From the NCBI RefSeq assembly GCF_900091435.1, contig NZ_FMCS01000005.1:372001-436000 (forward strand): a stretch of DNA of 64,000 nucleotides, read 5' to 3'. Positions 53,467 through 64,000 of this stretch are shown in pieces. The first letter of the stretch is position 1, and each line of letters starts with the position of its first letter. The position numbers and the translations under genes are program-made. Below the pieces are notes generated by a model. It was not told the DNA's origin. It saw only the letters and a program-made list of their open reading frames with translations, and searched no databases. The stretch comes from Micromonospora chaiyaphumensis (GTDB lineage Bacteria > Actinomycetota > Actinomycetes > Mycobacteriales > Micromonosporaceae).

Positions 53467-54645
53467 GTGTTGCGCTGGCTGACTGCAGGTGAATCGCACG
53501 GACCCGCCCTCGTCGCGCTGCTGGAGGGGGTGCCCGCCGGCATCGAGGTGACCACCGCGGAGATCTCCGGCGAGCTGGCCCGGCGCCGGCTCGGCTACGG
53601 CCGGGGCGCCCGGATGTCCTTCGAGCAGGACGAGATCGAGATCATCGGCGGGCTCCGGCACGGGGTGACCATCGGCAGCCCGGTGGCCATCCGGGTGGGC
53701 AACTCGGAGTGGCCGAAGTGGCGCACCGTGATGGCCGCCGACCCGGTCGACGCGGAGGAGCTGGCCGGGCAGGCCCGCAACGCCCCGCTCACCCGCCCCC
53801 GCCCCGGGCACGCCGACCTGGCGGGCATGCAGAAGTACGGCCACACCGACGCCCGCCCGATCCTGGAGCGGGCCAGCGCCCGGGAGACCGCCGCCCGCGT
53901 CGCCGTGGGCACGGTCGCCAAGGCCCTGGTCCGGCAGGCGCTCGGCGTCGAGATCGTCTCCCACGTGGTGGAGCTGGGCCCGATCGCCGTGAAGCCCGGC
54001 CTGCGCCCGGCTCCCGAGGACGCCGCCCGGATCGACGCCGACCCGCTGCGCTGCCTCGACCCCGAGGCCAGCGCCCGGATGGTCGCCGAGGTCGACGCCG
54101 CCAAGAAGGCCGCCGACACGCTCGGCGGCGTGGTCGAGGTGCTGGCGTACGGGGTGCCGCCGGGCCTGGGCAGCCACGTGCAGTGGGACCGCAAGCTCGA
54201 CGCCCGGCTCGCCACCGCGCTCATGTCGATCCAGGCCATCAAGGGCGTGGAGATCGGCGACGGCTGGCAGCAGGCGCGCTCCCGCGGCTCCGAGGCGCAC
54301 GACGAGATCCTGCCCACCGCCACGGGCGTGCGCCGGGTGACCGACCGGGCCGGCGGGCTGGAGGGCGGCATCACCACCGGCGAGCCGCTGCGGGTGAAGG
54401 CGGCCATGAAGCCGATCTCCTCGCTGAACCGGGCGCTGTCCACCGTCGACGTGCTCACCGGTGAGCCGGCCACCGCCATCAACCAGCGCTCCGACGTGTG
54501 CGCCGTGCCGGCCGCGGCCGTGGTGGCCGAGGCCATGGTGGCCCTGGTGCTGGCCGAGGCGGCGGTGGAGAAGTTCGGCGGCGACTCGGTCGCCGAGATG
54601 CGCCGCAACCTGTCCGGCTACCTCGAGGCCCTGGTGATCCGGTGA
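53467..54645 (+). CDS. aroC: Chorismate synthase
   Basis: This 392-residue FMN-dependent enzyme converts EPSP to chorismate. It has [20 protein letters not shown] at the start (signature 1), [35 protein letters not shown] (signature 2) and [15 protein letters not shown] near the end (signature 3 region). The GTG at 53467 lies five bases after the aroE stop. The end overlaps aroK by GTGA. Confidence 0.96.
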   Translation: MLRWLTAGESHGPALVALLEGVPAGIEVTTAEISGELARRRLGYGRGARMSFEQDEIEIIGGLRHGVTIGSPVAIRVGNSEWPKWRTVMAADPVDAEELAGQARNAPLTRPRPGHADLAGMQKYGHTDARPILERASARETAARVAVGTVAKALVRQALGVEIVSHVVELGPIAVKPGLRPAPEDAARIDADPLRCLDPEASARMVAEVDAAKKAADTLGGVVEVLAYGVPPGLGSHVQWDRKLDARLATALMSIQAIKGVEIGDGWQQARSRGSEAHDEILPTATGVRRVTDRAGGLEGGITTGEPLRVKAAMKPISSLNRALSTVDVLTGEPATAINQRSDVCAVPAAAVVAEAMVALVLAEAAVEKFGGDSVAEMRRNLSGYLEALVIR

Positions 54646-55140
54646 GCGCCCGGCCGGTCTGCGTGCTGGTCGGGGCGCCCGGCTCCGGCAAGACCACGGT
54701 GGGGCAGGCGCTCGCCGCGGCGCTCGGCGTCGAGTTCCGGGACACCGACGCCGACATCGAGCAGCTCGCCGGCAAGCCGATCGCGGAGATCTTCGTGGAC
54801 GAGGGGGAAGAGCACTTCCGTACCCTCGAACGGGCCGCCGTGGCGGCGGGCCTGGCCTCGCACGCCGGGGTGCTCGCCCTCGGCGGCGGCGCGGTCCTCG
54901 CCGAGGAGAACCGCGCCGCGCTGATCGGGCACACCGTGGTGCACCTGTCCGTGGAGCTGCCCGACGCGGTCAAGCGGGTCGGCCTCGGGTCGGGCCGGCC
55001 GCTGCTGGCGCTCAACCCGCGGGCCACCCTCAAGCACCTCATGGAGCAGCGCCGCCCGCTCTACGCCGAGGTGGCCACCGCGACCGTGCTCACCGACGGG
55101 CGCACCCCGGAGGAGATCGCCGGCGAGATCGCCGCCCTGC

Positions 55141-55151
<11 letters not shown>
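54642..55151 (+). CDS. aroK: Shikimate kinase
   Basis: This 169-residue P-loop kinase phosphorylates shikimate at O3. It has Walker [27 protein letters not shown] (shikimate-binding Asp), [18 protein letters not shown] and GSGRPLL in the lid region. It is coupled to aroC by GTGA overlap. Its 3' end overlaps the opposite-strand ctaG gene by 11 bp, and aroB, usually the next gene, lies 1.4 kb away. Confidence 0.95.
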
Positions 55152-58090
<2,939 letters not shown>

Positions 58091-58230
58091 CGACCGGTTC
58101 CCGTGCCGGTCCCGGTGCGGGTCCCGTCCCGGCAGGGTGAGCCGCGGCCGGGTTTGTGGCTCTCCGTGTTTGTTTCCTACGTCACCCACGGTGATACTCC
58201 TCGCCGCCCGGCCCGCTGCCCTTCTCCTCG

Positions 58231-58353
58231 CTTTGCTCTGCAGCCATGGGCGCACAGGGCGGTTGACCTGCGGTGGCGTGAAATTGGTCGGGCGGAGCGC
58301 GGTGGCCGCTGATCGCGGAGCGTCACCGCTGCGCCGATGGCTGCAGAGCAAAG
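58231..58353. repeat. Intergenic inverted repeat with 17-bp perfect arms
   Basis: CTTTGCTCTGCAGCCAT (58231-58247) and ATGGCTGCAGAGCAAAG (58337-58353) are exact reverse complements 89 bases apart, in the 409-bp gap between aroQ and efp. The arms do not code for anything convincing, and the rest of the gap shows only a candidate efp -10 (TAGACT, 58456-58461). It could be a mobile-repeat pair or a long-range RNA stem. Confidence 0.8.
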
Positions 58354-58499
58354 GCGGCGGCGGGTGGGTCCGGGGCGCACAGCTCGGTTGCGCTGCGTGA
58401 CGTTCCGCACGTCGGGGCTGGTGCGCAGCACGGCGACCCGGTTCGACACAGCTAGTAGACTTCACAGGTCTGTCCGCCAATTGATGATCAAGGCAGGAA

Positions 58500-59057
58500 A
58501 TGGCCACCACCAACGACCTCAAGAACGGCCTGGTACTCAACCTCGACGGCGAGCTGTGGGCCGTCGTCGAGTTCCAGCACGTCAAGCCCGGTAAGGGCGG
58601 TGCGTTCGTGCGTACCACGCTGAAGAACGTGCTGTCCGGCAAGGTGGTCGACAAGACCTTCAACGCGGGCACCAAGGTCGAGACCGCCACCGTCGACAAG
58701 CGCACCATGCAGTACCTCTACGCCGACGGCGAGGACTACGTCTTCATGGACCTGGAGACGTTCGACCAGATCACCGTTCCCGGCGGCACCGTCGGCGAGG
58801 CGGCCAACTACCTCCTCCCCGAGGCCGAGGCCACCGTCGCCACCCACGAGGGCGTGCCGCTCTACATCGAGCTGCCGACCTCGGTCGTGCTCGAGATCAC
58901 CTACACCGAGCCGGGCCTGCAGGGCGACCGGTCGACCGGTGGCAACAAGCCGGCCACCGTCGAGACCGGCGCGACCGTGCAGGTGCCGCTCTTCATCACC
59001 ACCGGCGAGAAGATCAAGGTCGACACCCGCGACGGCCGTTACCTCGGCCGAGCCTGA
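58500..59057 (+). CDS. efp: Translation elongation factor P
   Basis: This 185-residue three-domain factor relieves ribosome stalling at proline runs. It starts [21 protein letters not shown], has the tip loop KPGKGGAF with Lys32 at the apex, then [20 protein letters not shown], and ends [12 protein letters not shown]. The tip is Pro-Gly-Lys-Gly-Gly, as in actinobacteria. The ATG at 58500 follows AAGGCAGG. The stop shares bases with the nusB start (TGATG). Proline-rich proteins such as the giant protein at 43.6 kb would be clients. Confidence 0.95.
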   Translation: MATTNDLKNGLVLNLDGELWAVVEFQHVKPGKGGAFVRTTLKNVLSGKVVDKTFNAGTKVETATVDKRTMQYLYADGEDYVFMDLETFDQITVPGGTVGEAANYLLPEAEATVATHEGVPLYIELPTSVVLEITYTEPGLQGDRSTGGNKPATVETGATVQVPLFITTGEKIKVDTRDGRYLGRA

Positions 59058-59491
59058 TGGCTGAGGGTCCCAAGCAGCAGATGCCGGCGCGCCGCAAGGC
59101 GCGCAAGCGGGCGCTGGACGTGCTCTTCGAGGCCGACCTGCGGGACCGGCCGCCGGCCGAGGTGCTCGCCGGCTACCTGGAGCGGATCGAGAAGCCCCGC
59201 CCCGAGCACGTCGGCTACGCCGTCGGCCTGGTCGAGGGCGTCGCGGCCCACCTGGACCGGATCGACGAGGTGATCGCCAGCTACGCCGAGGGCTGGACGC
59301 TGGACCGGATGCCGGCGGTCGACCGCAACCTGGCCCGCATCGCGGTCTACGAGCTGCTCTACGTCGACGAGATCGACGACGCGGTGGCGATCAGCGAGGC
59401 CGTCGAGCTGGCCCGGCAGATGTCGACCGACGACTCGCCGCGCTTCCTCAACGGCATCCTCGGCCGGATCGCCGAGTACGCCACCCGCTGA
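59057..59491 (+). CDS. nusB: Transcription antitermination factor NusB
   Basis: This 144-residue all-helical factor has RRKARKRALDVLFEADLRDR, IASYAEGWTLDRMPAVDRNL and DDAVAISEAVELARQMSTDDSPRF-type motifs with the family end FLNGILGRIAEY. It binds boxA with NusE in rRNA antitermination. It is coupled to efp and terminated by a strong hairpin 12 bp downstream. Confidence 0.95.
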   Translation: MAEGPKQQMPARRKARKRALDVLFEADLRDRPPAEVLAGYLERIEKPRPEHVGYAVGLVEGVAAHLDRIDEVIASYAEGWTLDRMPAVDRNLARIAVYELLYVDEIDDAVAISEAVELARQMSTDDSPRFLNGILGRIAEYATR

Positions 59492-59502
59492 GGCTCCGAC
59501 AT

Positions 59503-59541
59503 GACGAAGGGCCCGCGCCGACACGGCGCGGGCCCTTCGTC
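59503..59541. terminator. Bidirectional terminator between nusB and bldD
   Basis: GACGAAGGGCCCGCGCCG (59503-59520) pairs with CGGCGCGGGCCCTTCGTC (59524-59541) around an ACA loop. It is an 18-bp perfect stem serving two convergent genes. Confidence 0.9.
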
Positions 59542-59550
59542 GTGAACGGA

Positions 59551-60039
59551 TCAGGATGCGAAGAACGCCCGGGGGTCGGCGACCAGCACGCCGTGCTCGG
59601 TCAGCCGCTCGATCAGGCCCGACGGCGAGGCGTCGTAGACGATCGCGAGCGCACGCAGGTCGTCGGCGCGGATGGAGAGCACCCGGCCGTTGTAGTCGCC
59701 GCGCTGCTGCTGGATGGCGCGGGCGTACCGGGCGACGTAGGCCAGGTCCTCGGAGGCCTCGTCGTAGAGCCGCTCCAGGTCCAGAACGATCTTGCTGGTG
59801 GGCTCGTGGCGCACCCCGCTGCCGTCGGGCAGCAGCTCCGAGACGGGCACGCGGTAGAAGTCGGCCAGCTCCGCCAGGCGGGACACGGTGACGGCGCGGT
59901 CGCCACGCTCGTACGAGCCGACCACCACGGCCTTCCACCGCCCGTTCGACTTCTCCTCCACCCCCTGCAGGGACAGGCCCTGCTGCTGGCGGATGGAGCG
60001 CAGGCGGGCGCCCAGCGACTTGGCGTATTCAGAGGGCAT
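59551..60039 (-). CDS. bldD: Developmental master regulator BldD
   Basis: This 162-residue protein has an XRE-type helix-turn-helix domain (KSLGARLRSIRQQQGLSLQG, SYERGDRAVTVSRLAELADF) at residues 5-75 and a C-terminal domain with RGD at 113-115 and RADD at 124-127, matching the c-di-GMP signature RxD-X8-RxxD. In Streptomyces, tetrameric c-di-GMP glues two BldD monomers into a repressor of sporulation genes. Its presence after efp-nusB is conserved. The ATG at 60039 follows GGGAG. Confidence 0.95.
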   Translation of the reverse strand: MPSEYAKSLGARLRSIRQQQGLSLQGVEEKSNGRWKAVVVGSYERGDRAVTVSRLAELADFYRVPVSELLPDGSGVRHEPTSKIVLDLERLYDEASEDLAYVARYARAIQQQRGDYNGRVLSIRADDLRALAIVYDASPSGLIERLTEHGVLVADPRAFFAS

Positions 60040-60079
60040 TCGGACACTCCCAGTGCTGCTCGGGGTTCTCCCAGCTATC

Positions 60080-60094
60080 GCTACGGAGCGTGAC
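60080..60094. promoter_or_regulatory. Possible BldD autoregulatory box
   Basis: GCTACGGAGCGTGAC lies 41 bp upstream of bldD and matches seven of the nine fixed positions of the BldD consensus nTnACnC(A/T)GnGTnAn. BldD represses its own gene in Streptomyces. The match is imperfect. Confidence 0.35.
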
Positions 60095-60292
60095 GGTACG
60101 GGGATTGCGACACGCGGTCAAGTGTTCGTGACGTCCCCGGTCGTCCCGGCGTACGGCTTGTCCGCATTTCTCCACGCTGACCCGCCGGTCAGGACCGGCG
60201 GCGGCCGGTCCGGTGACCGCTGGTAACGTGGCGTGAAGCCCCGGTCCGGGCCCTCCACGGCCCGCCGGAGTCGATCAGACGTCCTTTAACGA

Positions 60293-60318
60293 CCCGTCCC
60301 GTGAGGCGGGGAAGGAGG
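60293..60318 (+). promoter_or_regulatory. PyrR-binding RNA loop and ribosome site of the pyr operon
   Basis: TCCCGTGAGGC (60297-60307) fits the core UCCNGNGAGGY of the PyrR-binding loop and is closed by CCCG/CGGG (60293-60296 with 60307-60310). The ribosome site GGAAGGAGG (60310-60318) begins at the base of this hairpin. UMP-bound PyrR could therefore hide the ribosome site, as proposed for mycobacteria. Confidence 0.6.
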
Positions 60319-60324
60319 TCCGCC

Positions 60325-60906
60325 GTGGCCTACCCACCGGCTGCCCATTCGTCGCCGCCGCGACAACCCTCGGTGAAGGTGATCCTCGCCGCCGCCGACG
60401 TGACGCGCGTGGTCGACCGCATCGCCCACCAGATCCTGGAGAAGACCCAGGGCGCCGCCGACACCGTGCTGCTCGGCATCCCCACCCGCGGGGTCCCGCT
60501 CGCGCGGCGGCTCGCCGCCCGGATCAGCACCTTCGAGGACGTGACCGTCCCGGTCGGCGTGCTGGACATCACGCTCTACCGCGACGACCTGCGCCGGCAC
60601 GCCACCCGCGCGGTCGGCCCCACCGAGCTGCCCCCCGGCGGGATCGACGGCCGGCGGGTGATCCTCGTCGACGACGTGCTCTTCTCCGGCCGCACCGTGC
60701 GTGCCGCCCTGGACGCGCTCAGCGACGTCGGCCGCCCGGCCTCGGTGCAGCTCGCCGTCCTGGTCGACCGGGGGCACCGCCAGCTGCCGATCCGCGCCGA
60801 CTACGTCGGCAAGAACATCCCCACCGCGCTCGCCGAGAGCGTCAAGGTCACCCTGGCCGAGACCGACGGTGCCGACGAGGTACGGCTCCACGGAGGCGCC
60901 GCATGA
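60325..60906 (+). CDS. pyrR: Bifunctional pyr operon regulator / uracil phosphoribosyltransferase PyrR
   Basis: This 193-residue type I PRTase fold has [21 protein letters not shown] (PRPP loop), [16 protein letters not shown] and [20 protein letters not shown], with [20 protein letters not shown], the typical PyrR end. It binds pyr leader RNA when UMP is high and may also convert uracil to UMP. GTG at 60325 was chosen because a strong GGAAGGAGG lies at the correct distance. The in-frame GTG at 60301 sits inside the RNA loop. ATGA couples it to pyrB. Confidence 0.94.
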   Translation: MAYPPAAHSSPPRQPSVKVILAAADVTRVVDRIAHQILEKTQGAADTVLLGIPTRGVPLARRLAARISTFEDVTVPVGVLDITLYRDDLRRHATRAVGPTELPPGGIDGRRVILVDDVLFSGRTVRAALDALSDVGRPASVQLAVLVDRGHRQLPIRADYVGKNIPTALAESVKVTLAETDGADEVRLHGGAA

Positions 60907-61829
60907 TCCGCCACCTGCTCTCCGGGGCCGACCTGGACGCGGCCACCGCCACCGAGATCCTGGACACCGCGGCCGAGATGGCCACCGTGGCCGGCCGCGA
61001 GGTCAAGAAGCTGCCCGCGCTGCGCGGGCGGACCGTGGTCAACCTCTTCTACGAGGACTCCACCCGGACCCGGATCTCGTTCGAGGCGGCCGCGAAGCGG
61101 CTCAGCGCTGACGTGATCAACTTCTCCGCCAAGGGCTCGAGCGTGGCCAAGGGGGAGAGCCTGAAGGACACCGCGCTCACCCTCCAGGCCATGGGGGCCG
61201 ACGCGGTGGTCGTCCGGCACCCCGCCTCCGGCGCGCCGCACCGGCTGGCCAACTGGGTGGACGGCTCGGTGGTCAACGCCGGTGACGGCACCCACGAGCA
61301 CCCCACCCAGGCGCTGCTCGACGCCTACACCATGCGCTCCCGGCTGGGCCGCCTGGACGGCCTGCACGTGGCGATCGTCGGCGACGTGCTGCACTCCCGG
61401 GTGGCCCGCTCGAACGTTCTCCTGCTCTCCACCCTCGGCGCGAAGGTCACCCTGGTCGGCCCGCCGACCCTCATCCCGGTCGACATCTCGCCGGCCCTCG
61501 CTCCCGGCACCGATGTCTCCTACGACCTCGACGCCGTTCTTCCCGGTGTGGACGTGGTGATGATGCTGCGGGTGCAGCGGGAGCGGATGAACGACTCCTA
61601 CTTCCCCTCGGCCCGCGAGTACGCCCGCCGCTACGGCTTGGACGGGCCGCGGATGCGCCGGCTGCCCGGTCACGCGATCGTCATGCACCCCGGCCCCATG
61701 AACCGGGGGATGGAGATCACCCCCGAGGTGGCCGACTCGCCCCGCTCCACCATCGTCGAACAGGTCGCCAACGGGGTCTCCGTGCGGATGGCCGTCCTCT
61801 ACCTGCTGCTCGGAGGGAACAACCGGTGA
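60903..61829 (+). CDS. pyrB: Aspartate carbamoyltransferase, catalytic chain
   Basis: This 308-residue enzyme condenses carbamoyl phosphate with aspartate. It has [20 protein letters not shown] (carbamoyl-phosphate loop STRT), [33 protein letters not shown] (HPTQ) and a late [13 protein letters not shown]. No pyrI regulatory chain accompanies it. It overlaps both neighbours by four bases. Confidence 0.96.
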   Translation: MIRHLLSGADLDAATATEILDTAAEMATVAGREVKKLPALRGRTVVNLFYEDSTRTRISFEAAAKRLSADVINFSAKGSSVAKGESLKDTALTLQAMGADAVVVRHPASGAPHRLANWVDGSVVNAGDGTHEHPTQALLDAYTMRSRLGRLDGLHVAIVGDVLHSRVARSNVLLLSTLGAKVTLVGPPTLIPVDISPALAPGTDVSYDLDAVLPGVDVVMMLRVQRERMNDSYFPSAREYARRYGLDGPRMRRLPGHAIVMHPGPMNRGMEITPEVADSPRSTIVEQVANGVSVRMAVLYLLLGGNNR

Positions 61830-63103
61830 CCGCGTACCTGATCCGGAACGTGAGTGTGGTCGGCGGCGCGCCGACCGACCTGCTGATCCGCGACGGCGTC
61901 GTGGCGGAGACCGGCGCCGGCCTGGCCGCGCCGGACGCCACCGTGCTCGACGCCACCGGCCTGGTGGCCCTGCCCGGCCTGGTCGACCTGCACACCCACC
62001 TGCGCGAGCCGGGCCGCGAGGACGCCGAGACCGTGGAGTCCGGCTCCCGGGCCGCGGCGCTCGGCGGCTACACGGCGGTGTGCGCCATGGCGAACACCTC
62101 GCCGGTGGCCGACACGGCCGGCGTGGTCGAGCAGGTCTGGCGGCTCGGCCGGGAGGCCGGGCTGGTCGACGTGCAGCCGATCGGCGCGGTCACCGTCGGC
62201 CTGGCCGGCGAGCGCCTGGCCGAGCTGGGCGCCATGGCCGACTCCGCCGCCCGGGTGCGGATCTTCTCCGACGACGGGCACTGCGTCGCCGACCCGAAGC
62301 TGATGCGCCGGGCCCTGGAGTACGTCAAGGCGTTCGACGGGGTGATCGCCCAGCACGCCGAGGAGCCCCGGCTCACCGAGGGCGCGCAGATGCACGAGGG
62401 CGAGGTCTCCACGCGGCTCGGGCTGACCGGCTGGCCGGCGGTGGCCGAGGAGGCGATCATCGCCCGCGACGTGCTGCTGGCCGAGCACGTCGGCAGCCGC
62501 CTGCACATCTGCCACGTCTCCACGGCCGGCAGCGTCGAGGTGCTGCGGCACGCCAAGGCGCGGGGGGTGAAGGTCACCGCCGAGGTGACCCCGCACCACC
62601 TGCTGCTGACCGACGAGAAGGCGGCCTCCTACGACCCCGTCTACAAGGTCAACCCGCCGCTGCGCACCGCGGCCGACGTCGCCGCGCTGCGGGCGGCCCT
62701 GGCCGAGGGCGTGATCGACATCGTGGCCACCGACCACGCGCCGCACGCCGTGGAGGACAAGGAGTGCGAGTGGGCGTACGCCCGGCCGGGCATGCTCGGC
62801 CTGGAGACGGCGCTCTCCATCGCGCTGGACGTGCTCGGGCCGCAGTGGGACCTCATCGCCGAGCGGATGTCCCGCGCCCCGGCCCGGATCGCCGGGCTGG
62901 ACGGCCACGGCCTCGACCCGGCCCCCGGCGTGCCGGCCAACCTGACCCTTGTCGACCCGGCCGCCCGCCGGGTCGTCGAGCCGGCGGAACTGGCCAGTCG
63001 CAGTCGCAACACCCCGTACGCCCGCATGACGCTGCCGGGTCGCATCGTGGCGACCTTCCTGCGCGGCGAGCCGACGGTCCTGGACGGAAAGGCTGTCAAG
63101 TAA
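61826..63103 (+). CDS. pyrC: Dihydroorotase
   Basis: This 425-residue class I amidohydrolase cyclises carbamoyl-aspartate. It has [20 protein letters not shown] (metal HxH), [40 protein letters not shown] and [17 protein letters not shown] (metal Asp). The GTG start overlaps pyrB (GTGA). The stop TAA abuts the carA ATG directly. Confidence 0.95.
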   Translation: MTAYLIRNVSVVGGAPTDLLIRDGVVAETGAGLAAPDATVLDATGLVALPGLVDLHTHLREPGREDAETVESGSRAAALGGYTAVCAMANTSPVADTAGVVEQVWRLGREAGLVDVQPIGAVTVGLAGERLAELGAMADSAARVRIFSDDGHCVADPKLMRRALEYVKAFDGVIAQHAEEPRLTEGAQMHEGEVSTRLGLTGWPAVAEEAIIARDVLLAEHVGSRLHICHVSTAGSVEVLRHAKARGVKVTAEVTPHHLLLTDEKAASYDPVYKVNPPLRTAADVAALRAALAEGVIDIVATDHAPHAVEDKECEWAYARPGMLGLETALSIALDVLGPQWDLIAERMSRAPARIAGLDGHGLDPAPGVPANLTLVDPAARRVVEPAELASRSRNTPYARMTLPGRIVATFLRGEPTVLDGKAVK

Positions 63104-64000
63104 ATGGCGAAGCGCAGAAGCGCGATCCTCGTCCTGGAGGACGGGCGCACGTTCCACGGCGAGGCGTACGGCAGCGTCGGGGAGACCTTCGGTGAGGCGG
63201 TCTTCAACACCGGCATGACCGGCTACCAGGAGACCCTCACCGACCCCTCGTACCACCGCCAGGTGGTGGTGCAGACCGCGCCGCACATCGGCAACACCGG
63301 CGTCAACGGCGAGGACGACGAGTCCGGCCGGATCTGGGTGGCCGGCTACGTGGTGCGCGACCCGGCCCGGATCGGCTCCAACTGGCGGGCCACCGGCGGC
63401 CTGGAGGACCGGCTCGCCGCCGAGGGCGTGGTCGGCATCAGCGGCGTGGACACCCGGGCGCTCACCCGGCACCTGCGCGAGCGCGGCGCCATGCGGGTCG
63501 GCATCTCCAGCGTCGACGACGACCCGGCCGCCCTGCTCGACCGGGTCCGCCACGCGCCGCAGATGGTCGGCGCGGATCTCTCCGCCGAGGTGACCACCGA
63601 GAAGCCGTACGTCGTCGAGGCGGTCGGCGAGCACCGCTTCACCGTCGCGGCCCTGGACCTGGGCATCAAGCGCAACGTGCCGCGCCGGCTCGCCGCCCGC
63701 GGCGTCACGACCCACGTGCTGCCCGCGGGCTCCTCGATCGAGGACCTGCTGGCCACCGGCGCGGACGCGGTCTTCTTCTCGCCCGGGCCGGGCGACCCGG
63801 CCACCGCCGACGGGCCGGTCGCCTTGGCGCGCGAGGTGCTGGGCCGGCGGATCCCGCTGTTCGGCATCTGCTTCGGCAGCCAGATCCTGGGCCGCGCGCT
63901 CGGCTTCGGCACCTACAAGCTGGGGTACGGCCACCGGGGCATCAACCAGCCGGTGCTCGACCGGGCCACCGGCAAGGTCGAGGTGACCAGCCACAATCAC
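63104..64000 (+). CDS. carA: Carbamoyl-phosphate synthase small subunit, partial
   Basis: 299 codons are visible before the window ends. They show the N-terminal CPSase small-chain domain ([50 protein letters not shown]) and the start of the class I glutamine amidotransferase domain ([30 protein letters not shown] with nucleophile Cys256). It supplies ammonia to CarB for carbamoyl phosphate. The ATG begins immediately after the pyrC stop, without the extra membrane-protein gene that lies here in mycobacteria. Confidence 0.95.
   Translation, partial: MAKRRSAILVLEDGRTFHGEAYGSVGETFGEAVFNTGMTGYQETLTDPSYHRQVVVQTAPHIGNTGVNGEDDESGRIWVAGYVVRDPARIGSNWRATGGLEDRLAAEGVVGISGVDTRALTRHLRERGAMRVGISSVDDDPAALLDRVRHAPQMVGADLSAEVTTEKPYVVEAVGEHRFTVAALDLGIKRNVPRRLAARGVTTHVLPAGSSIEDLLATGADAVFFSPGPGDPATADGPVALAREVLGRRIPLFGICFGSQILGRALGFGTYKLGYGHRGINQPVLDRATGKVEVTSHNH

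Noticed and set aside
58137..58400. Small frames of 69-90 codons in the aroQ-efp gap on both strands
   Set aside because: They overlap each other, carry no ribosome site, and share residues only because of the inverted repeat.

Overview
This window comes from the chromosome of a high-GC Gram-positive actinomycete, most likely a Micromonospora-type member of the Micromonosporaceae. The reasons are the roughly 70+% GC content with strong third-position G/C, frequent GTG starts, a BldD orthologue with a c-di-GMP signature, a streptogrisin-type secreted protease, and the actinobacterial order ruvCAB-yajC-secDF-apt-relA ... hisS ... aspS ... alaS-ruvX-mltG-aroE-aroC-aroK ... aroB-aroQ ... efp-nusB-bldD-pyrR-pyrB-pyrC-carA. 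I see no rRNA, tRNA, CRISPR array, transposase or prophage genes.

Region 1 (1-14.8 kb, accessory metabolism and transport): the end of an aldehyde dehydrogenase overlaps a zinc alcohol dehydrogenase, and a GntR-TetR hybrid repressor diverges from an FAD monooxygenase across a palindromic operator. A five-gene branched-chain/HAAT ABC transporter (livG-livF-SBP-livH-livM) follows, then a GT87 mannosyltransferase-like membrane protein, a DHA2 efflux pump with a TetR regulator, and a 3-hydroxybutyrate dehydrogenase with a GAF/PucR-type regulator.

Region 2 (15-28.6 kb, core): Holliday-junction processing (ruvCAB, with a candidate LexA box), Sec translocase accessories (yajC, secD, secF), purine salvage (apt), stringent response (relA), two tandem membrane-anchored cyclophilins, a metallo-beta-lactamase-fold hydrolase and hisS.

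Region 3 (28.6-42 kb, mixed): an acyl-ACP desaturase behind a 31-bp palindrome, a hotdog thioesterase diverging from an HxlR regulator, a secreted S1 protease, a DUF998 membrane protein, aspS, and then an accessory island. The island holds a TetR regulator facing a membrane protein across three operator copies, an LtrA-family protein, an RmlD-like reductase, an ArsR-type regulator behind a striking 13-bp-phased TGCAC array with an MFS pump translationally coupled to it, two GNAT acetyltransferases and a small membrane protein.

Region 4 (42-64 kb, core with interruptions): rarA, a 1,214-residue mostly disordered single-span membrane protein, two small membrane proteins, alaS, ruvX, mltG, and the shikimate genes aroE-aroC-aroK. 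The aro cluster is interrupted by an opposite-strand ctaG/DUF2243 pair before aroB-aroQ. A repeat-bearing 409-bp gap then precedes efp-nusB, bldD lies on the other strand, and the pyrimidine operon pyrR-pyrB-pyrC-carA (carA runs off the window) carries a PyrR-type RNA loop in its leader.

Themes across the window: many genes overlap by ATGA/GTGA/TGATG, indicating translational coupling. Several genes appear leaderless, with a TANNNT box 6-8 nt before the start codon. Most accessory modules pair a transporter or enzyme with a local regulator and a visible palindromic operator.
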